A stretch of 64,000 nt of DNA from Edaphochlamys debaryana (taxonomy: Eukaryota; Chlorophyta; Chlorophyceae; Chlamydomonadales), in NCBI GenBank assembly GCA_016858145.1, contig JAEHOE010000007.1:1426001-1490000 (forward strand), written 5' to 3'. The notes under the pieces were generated by a model that did no database searches, was not told the DNA's origin, and worked only from the letters and a program-made list of their open reading frames with translations. Position numbers and translations under genes: made by a program. Shown here in pieces: positions 58,001 through 64,000 of the stretch. Each line of letters begins with the position of its first letter. Positions within the stretch are counted from its first letter, which is position 1.

Positions 58001-59798
58001 TGAGCCCGGCGCGCGGCCCCAGACCAGGCCCTCAGAAGATCAGCCTAGGAATGTATCTAGGCATTTGGGACCCTGCCAGTACCAGTACTCCGCGATACTG
58101 CTCTCAGAGTCTATGTGTCATGCGCCAGCTAGCCTTGGCGTCGTGCGCGGCCATCCTCCCGTCTGACGGAATGCTTCCCGAACTCAGGTCGTCATCCTGG
58201 CCACGGGCTATCGCCGCAACACGCTGCCGTTCCTGCCGCCGGATCTGTACGGCAAGATCGTCCGCCCCGACGGCACCCTGGACCTGTACCACAAGGCCTA
58301 CCCGTTTGAGATCGGGGTGAGGGACCAGCAGAGTGCACCGGGGTTGCGCTGCAGGACCGCATACATGGGGCTTGTAGGGGACGATGCGCACACACGCCGA
58401 TGTGCAGCTTGCCCGCGAGGGGCTCAGTTGATCCTACCTTTTTCTGTCTAAGGGGGGGTATTGGCAGGTGCCTTGCTCGATGGCGATCAGACTCAATCGC
58501 ACGTGACTAAGGCTGCATGCATGCACACTGACCCCTTGCCCCTGCACCCCGCTCTCGCACCCGGACTGCAGGGCAGCTCCTTGTTCGTGCTGGGATGGAA
58601 CGTGGGCCTGTTCGTGCCGGTCGCGGCAGACATCACGGCGCGATGGGCGCTGGAGAAGGTGGAGGGGCGCATCAAGGTCACGCAGGACCAGGTGAGGCCG
58701 AAGGCACACGGTCAGGCCTGGCCTTGGGTCAAGGCCCCACGTATGCTGAGACGCTTAGGTGCTTGCCAGCGCTGCTGCTTGGAGGCGGGAGCGTGTGGAG
58801 GAAGGTCAGAAGCGCGTGATGCGGCTCTGCACTTGAACCTTGGGGCGCAAAGAAGAATTGCGGCGAGGGCTTGGTGCCGCGGTGGCAGCCCATTCCTCAC
58901 GCATGCGGTCTCGTTGCTCGTCTCCCAACATGTGCAGATGCGGGCCTACAACGAGCACCTCCACGAGTGGGGGGACAGGAACTTCCCGCCCAACGTAAGC
59001 GCACGTACCGTGTGCGACCGAGCCTCGACGCGTCTGAGAAGCAGCCTACGCCGCCTGCGCCCTTTGCTGCGCCCTGGTGCGCGACGGCCCTCCTCCGCCC
59101 TGCCGCTCCCGCCTTGCCGTCTATGCCCTCGAGCGATCTCGTCTTGCCCCTGCACGACCCTGCGTGACCCTGCCGCCCCTCCTGCCCCCTTCCTGGTCGG
59201 GTTCCAGGTCGCGGCGGACATCCGGGGGGGCGCCACTCCGGCCTACCAGTTCGAGCACATGGACGACATGCTGCGGGTGGGTCGGGGGGAGGCTGGAGCG
59301 CCTAGGACGGAGGGAGGAGCACGCCGTGGGGAAAGGCATGGGCTGTGAGGGCGGCCTCCCGAGCGTTCCCCGCCTGCCTGCTTACTGAAAGCGGGCAGAG
59401 GGGTCGGGGTGGTCAAAGCTGGCTCACCCTGCCTTCTGCCCTCCCACCGAATCGACTGCGCTTCAGGACATGGGAGCGAGCTTCAAAGGCCTGAGCTGGG
59501 CCGAATACCTGGACGTAAGGACACCTGTCTCGCAAAAGCTGCATGCGCCTGTGTTGTGGGGGCTCTGGGACAAGGCAGGCCGCCTAGGGCAAAGCGGCCA
59601 GGCCCAGTTATGCTCAGGATGCAGCCCCGTCCGTTCCCTACACTCCCCCGCCCCACTCTTTTCAGCGCCCCCTCCCCCAGTACCTAAACCTCGCTTCTCC
59701 TTGCCGTTTCCCCACTCCCCCCCCAGCTTTACGTGGGCCCCATCAACGCAGGTCTCTACCACCGCGTCCTGCGTTCCATCCCCGTGCCCGCCTGCTGA
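55037..59798 (+). CDS. Flavin-containing monooxygenase
   Basis: Sixteen exons: 55037-55048, 55403-55544, 55722-55769, 55925-56040, 56298-56475, 56639-56859, 57066-57236, 57460-57482, 57662-57738, 57878-57999, 58188-58316, 58572-58691, 58938-58994, 59208-59276, 59467-59514, 59727-59798; 534 aa. The FAD motif VAIVGAGFSG lies at 8-17, followed by ERGRTLGGIW. The FMO signature region reads FTAGGGVLVH (170-179), the NADPH motif VVVVGNGKSG starts at 215, and LATGY falls at 374-378. These define class B flavin monooxygenases, which oxygenate N or S atoms or, in Baeyer-Villiger relatives, ketones. Substrate unknown. The four-codon first exon (MASL) is inferred from phase and is the least certain part. 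One exon is only 23 nt. Confidence 0.9.
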
Positions 59799-60901
59799 GG
59801 GCGACCGACAGCTAACCGCTAAGGTCGCTGCATGGTCGCTTGCCACGTGGCATTGGCCGAGCGTGGGTACGGAAGCAGTTGTGGCGGGCACGAGCGGTGC
59901 GGGCCGAGCGGTCCTGCGGGGAGGGGGTATGAACGTTTCAATGAAGCGGAGGTCGCTTGGTTGCAGGAGGGGGCGGCGCGAATGTGGCTGGGCGCTGGGG
60001 CAATTTACTCCGGAAAGCTGATATGGGATTACGGTACGCCGAAAGATGCTCCAAGAGCAGCTAGGGTATCTGGGGTGGTGGAACCGAATGGGGCCGCAGC
60101 TGGTGAAGGGGCTTGGGCCGCGGCTGGGGAACGGGACAGGGTGTTTGAGCTTGGGGTTCGGAGAGGCGTGGCGAGAAAATGCCTTGCCGGGGATGCGCTA
60201 AGAGGCTGGGGGAAGGGTCTGGCTTAGGCGGGGCTTTGGCTTGCCACGATCTCGGGTAGGCAGCGACTGGTCGGAAAGCTGCTGGATGGGCTGGAGGGGA
60301 CGTAGGTGCGTGGGAGGGGCTGGAGACTGCGGCGCAATATGCGGAGGCCGGCAAGGCTAGAGGGAGGATTTATTTTCCCCAGCAGCGGAAGCGCCCTGAG
60401 GGCTCGTATGAGTCGCATCCGACGACACTCGTCACGAGAATGCGCAGATGGGCCCGCTGCACTTGGGGTTCTTGAGGCTGCGAGTTCACTTTGTAACACC
60501 ATGTGTGTCATCAGAGCCGAGCCAGAGCCACTCAAGGGTGTAGACTGAGCGCGGGGGTTGAAGGCATAGCCCCCGTGCAGCACACTACAGGGCGTGGACC
60601 TATCGCGGGCCTGGGGTCCGCGGGGTGTTGCCGCGGGTAAGGCACGTCGGCACGCGGTGTCGCTATGCTGCAAAGCAATGCCTTTGTTCAGTCCATCTCA
60701 GCTTTGCCTTATACATAAACGAGTTCTGGTTTGCCTCTCTCACCCACACCCTTTCGACACCGCTGAGCATTTGCAGACAAGCGAGTTTCTTGCTCCGGGC
60801 GGGGGTTAGCCCTAGCGCACAGCCGCGCAAGTTTGTATACAGCAACGGGTCTCGATGTAGCTATCACGCCCTAGACTCGTAGTCTTTGACCTTGACCCGA
60901 C
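59799..60901. other. Monooxygenase 3' flank and promoter side of next gene
   Basis: A 131-codon open frame (59832-60227 plus) lies in the presumed 3' UTR, with a Gly/Ala-rich product and no recognised motif; I do not call it a gene. From about 60680 to 60900 the sequence is less GC-rich and is probably the promoter of the next gene. Confidence 0.45.
60492..60496 (+). terminator. Polyadenylation signal TGTAA, monooxygenase gene
   Basis: TGTAA lies 694 bp after the stop. It is the first plus-strand copy noticed downstream. Confidence 0.45.
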
Positions 60902-63900
60902 ATGGACTTCGTGCGAGCCGACCAACTCGAAGCCGCAGCGTTCCAGTATGTCTACCCCTTGCTCCAAGTGCGTAGCACTGTTCTGAGGGTTTGGCTGTTG
61001 CGGCCACGCGATGGCCTGGCACGCGAGGGAGACCCCGCCCACGCCTCTTCGCCGGCCCTCCCGTGTGCAGGAGTCGGGGGTGCACGGCGCCACCGTGTGC
61101 GTGGCCAAGCAGGGGAGACAGAACTTCAGCCTTCACCTGACATACGGGTACGCAGAAGATCTTGGCAGGATCTGCTCTAACCCTAGGGCGTACCGCCACG
61201 CCCCTTGCCTTACCCGCCCGCCTCCCCCTCCTCGCCTCCCCGCTAGCTTCGAGGATGTGTCCCGCGCACGCGTGGTGGACTCCACGAGCACGCTGTTTGA
61301 CATAGGCGGGGCGGCCAAGGTGCTGGCAGCGGTGGCGCTGTTGCGGCTGCTGCAGGCAAGTAGCCTAGGCCCCAGGGCGGCAGGGCCCGGGGTAGGCACG
61401 CAGGGACGCAGGGCAGGGGTAGGCAAGCGGAACGCTACATGTCAACCTGCAGGACAGGAGATGCGGGGCCGTGGCTGGAGTGGTTGCGGGGGTTGCGGGG
61501 GTTAAACTTGGGCTGCCGCCAATTAAGGAATGCTGTGCCAGCTCCTCATCTCTTCCCCTTGGCGCAGGATAACGAGCTGCCTCTGTCCACGGATGTCAAC
61601 ACGCTCCTGCCTCGGGAGCTGCAGGCGGGTGTCATGGGATGGGGGACGGAGGTATTATGGGGAGCGCGCGGAAGAGGGCCGGGCAGGCTCCAGAGCGAGT
61701 GGCTGATCTGTACCTACCTTTGTGCTGTGTGCTGTACGGCATACCCATGCGCACAGGTCAATACGGCAATGTACGGCTGCGCCATCACGCTGCAGCACCT
61801 GCTGACGCACACGTCGGGGCTGCAGCGGGGCGCGGGGCGTTCCGCGAGCGGCGCGGAGGCGGCTGAGGAGGGCGGGGGAGGCATTGAGGAGCGGCCGGTG
61901 AGGGGCATGCTCGATGTGGGTCGGGGCCAGGCGTGGGTGGGGGCCCTGCAAGGCTTCGCCCTTCGCCTAATTGGTGGGTCACTCGGCTCTCAGCCCAGGG
62001 TGCTGCTGGGCAACTGATAACCATACCTCTGCTGCCCCGCGCCCGCTCCTCCGGCCCCCGCAGTCCCTGCCCTTCAGCCCCCAGCCCCCCGCCGCGCCGA
62101 GTCCCGGCATATCCCACCGCCGCGTCCCCATCTCCCGCCGATCCACCGAGTCCATCCCAGGCGCTTCGGGCCTGGTCGGGGAGGACGCTGCATTCCTGCA
62201 GCAAGTGTCGTCGGGCCTCAGCACCGGAGCCGCCGAGTCCGCGGTAGCGGCTGTGGATCGACCATCGGGCGGCTCTGGGCCGACAGGGGCGGCGGCCGGC
62301 GAGCTTCCGGCGCCGCCCCCGCCGCCGTCGGCTCCCCTGCCCCCGCCGGCTGCTCCTCCGCCGCCTCCGCCGAGGGTGGAGCTCCCAGCTACGAATGGCG
62401 TGGGAAGGAGCTCTGACGAGGTGGGGCCGGCTTTTTACATCCAAATCAACTGCAGGGCCGTTGCTGCCCTCACCAGCCAAATCCCGCCCGCTCCCTCCCT
62501 CCCCCGTGCAGGGCAGCTGTGGGCCGCTGGACTCCGCTGTGTCTCTGTACCTGCTGGAGCGGGGAGTGCACGGCGGCAAGGCGCCAGGGGTGTTCAGGTG
62601 GGGGCGGCCGCGCAGGGGGATGGGGAGGTGAGGGGCAGGACGATCGGCCGGGCTATACGCTTTCGGCCGCGTGCCATGGGTGCGAGGGTGCGTGCTCGGG
62701 GTGTCTGGCCGGGGGCGCTGCGGAGCAAGCCATGACTGACGGGCTGTGTTCGCGTGTCCGCCCCTTCTTGCCCCAGGCCTGATGACATAGACTATTGGTG
62801 CGTGCTGCTGCTCTATGCTCTATGGGACCATGTTCAACACCAAGCTTTAACTCTAGAGACCTGTTTGTTGGGTGAACGCATTACTCGACACGCTTGCGGC
62901 TTCTCCGCGCCTTCTCCTGGCCCTTGACAGGCTGGTGGGCGCCGTGGTGGAAGCCCTGGCGGGCGTGCCGTACGACACCCACGTGCGCGAAACACTACTG
63001 ACGCCCCTGGGGGTGCAGCTGCCCGCCTGCGCCCCCCGGGGGCCGCGGGGCCCCAACGGCAGCGAAACGGGCGGGGGGGAGGCCGGGCCGCGTGTGACCG
63101 TGTGGCCCGAGCCGCTGCCGCCGGCTGCCAAGCAGCCGCGAGTGCAGCCGCGGCGATACAGCAGCGGTGACGGTAGCGGCCGCGGCGGGGCACCGAGTGG
63201 CGAGGAGCAGAGCCTGGGCCCCCCGCCCGTACCCGAGATCACGTGAGCGACCGGTGGCATACAGTAATCAGCCGCCCTTTCCGCTATTGTCTTGTACGGC
63301 GTCCGTCTTGGTTCTGGACTCGTTATCGCTGGCTGCCACCGTGCACGGCTCTCCCAGGCTATCACCTCTCATGCAGTCATGCTTGTTGCGCTACCAACAG
63401 CCTGTGCCCATTGCCCTTGCAGCCCGGCTGTACGCTACACGCCGCCGCCGCTCACACCCGTGGGGGGCCTGGTGCTGCCGCCGCGGGATGCGGCGCGGCT
63501 GCTGGGCCTGCTGGTCCGCAACCCCAACGCGGGGGGCGGGGGCGGGGGCGAGGGCGGCGAGGGTTCCAGCCGGACAATCCTTGCCGGTGCGTGCGGGGGT
63601 TGGGGCATGCTTGTCATGTGCCCCCCGAGGCCCTGACGCTTGGGGCCCTGTGCGTGTGCGCGCGCGTCGCCTGCTACCCGCATCACCCTGGCTTTTCCAG
63701 CTGCCCACGCCAACAGCTTTGTTGATATCCAGCCGCCCACGTCCCCCATGGTGCTGCTCCCTCCCGTGCTCGTGCAGCGCTCTGCGAGGTCCGCCTCAGT
63801 GACTTTGTCAAGGTGGGGCAGCGGGGGCTCAGACACGGGGACGAGACGCCGGAGGCCGAGGGCCCGTGGGGAGACGCTGGGCTGGGGGGCCCCGGGCGGG

Positions 63901-64000
63901 GGTGCAGGGCCGCGAGGCTCATGCGCCCATCCCCGAACCCCTGTTCCCCCCCTTTGTACAAACCACCCCCCAACAGGACGTGGGTGTGGCCATGGCGGGT
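60902..64000 (+). CDS. Beta-lactamase-fold protein lacking catalytic Ser, 3' end outside window
   Basis: Twelve exons so far: 60902-60967, 61071-61147, 61247-61355, 61568-61624, 61757-61897, 62064-62420, 62512-62597, 62777-62797, 62931-63242, 63423-63586, 63778-63812, 63977 onward. The fold of class C-like serine hydrolases (LACTB type) is clear from TLFDIGGAAKVLAAVALLRL, then LQHLLTHTSGL, LVGAVVEALAGVPYDTHV, LTPLGV and PVGGLVLPPRDAARLL. The SxxK nucleophile position reads GAAK (69-72), and the segment that should hold YxN reads RPDDIDYW, so hydrolase activity is unlikely. Pro/Ser/Gly-rich inserts follow HTSGL and PLGV. The intron after 61355 has a GC donor (CAG|GCAAGT); the exon ending 61624 could instead end at 61651 with a GT donor. 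The last two joins are tentative. Confidence 0.82.

Noticed and set aside
59832..60227. 131-codon ORF after the monooxygenase
   Set aside because: It lies between the stop and the TGTAA signal, is Gly/Ala-rich and has no motif. Most likely 3' UTR.
1..64000. Prokaryotic-type systems (CRISPR, IS elements, operons, riboswitches)
   Set aside because: The window is intron-rich eukaryotic DNA. No direct-repeat array, transposase or ribosome-binding pattern is present.

Overview
The window is nuclear DNA of a green alga, most likely a chlorophycean (volvocine or Chlamydomonas-like) species. The evidence is very GC-rich coding sequence, short introns of about 60-300 bp inside almost every gene, TGTAA-type polyadenylation motifs after several genes, Ala/Pro/Gly-rich low-complexity insertions, and a secreted protease with Ser-Pro-rich segments like algal wall glycoproteins. 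The species call is inference. I see no rRNA or tRNA gene, CRISPR array, insertion sequence or intact transposon. Gene models were built by joining open reading frames at splice sites by hand. In every internal model the exon lengths sum to whole codons with consistent phase.

Layout. 1-2335 (+): the 3' part of a CCDC97-like protein gene. 3877-9484 and 10900-16105 (both -): two tandem copine (C2-C2-vWA) genes, each with an N-terminal MGNC lipidation signal and a Pro-Gly-Tyr-rich tail. 18019-21083 (-): a PP2C protein phosphatase. 21884-28007 (+): a large secreted subtilisin-like protease, divergent from the phosphatase. 30133-33375 (-): a SEC12/PREB-like ER exchange factor, divergent from 33906-36027 (+), a Myb/SANT plus DUF3755 nuclear protein. 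38026-40063 (+): an unrecognised Pro/Ala/Gln-rich protein. 41282-43195 (+): a small acidic unknown. 43619-47232 (+): an ankyrin-repeat protein. 47955-48955 (-): a small coiled-coil protein, divergent from 49359-54352 (+), an SFI1-type Trp-repeat protein. 55037-59798 (+): a flavin-containing monooxygenase. 60902-64000 (+, runs off the window): a beta-lactamase-fold protein that lacks the catalytic serine.

This is a eukaryotic gene neighbourhood, not an operon. The genes span splicing, membrane signalling, secretion, chromatin and cytoskeleton, and nothing shows that they act together. The clearest local relationship is the copine duplication, whose copies have kept most intron positions but differ at several. 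The most unusual observations are seven introns that need a GC rather than GT donor, a beta-lactamase-like protein without its nucleophile, and low-complexity tails or insertions added to well-known enzyme or adaptor domains.
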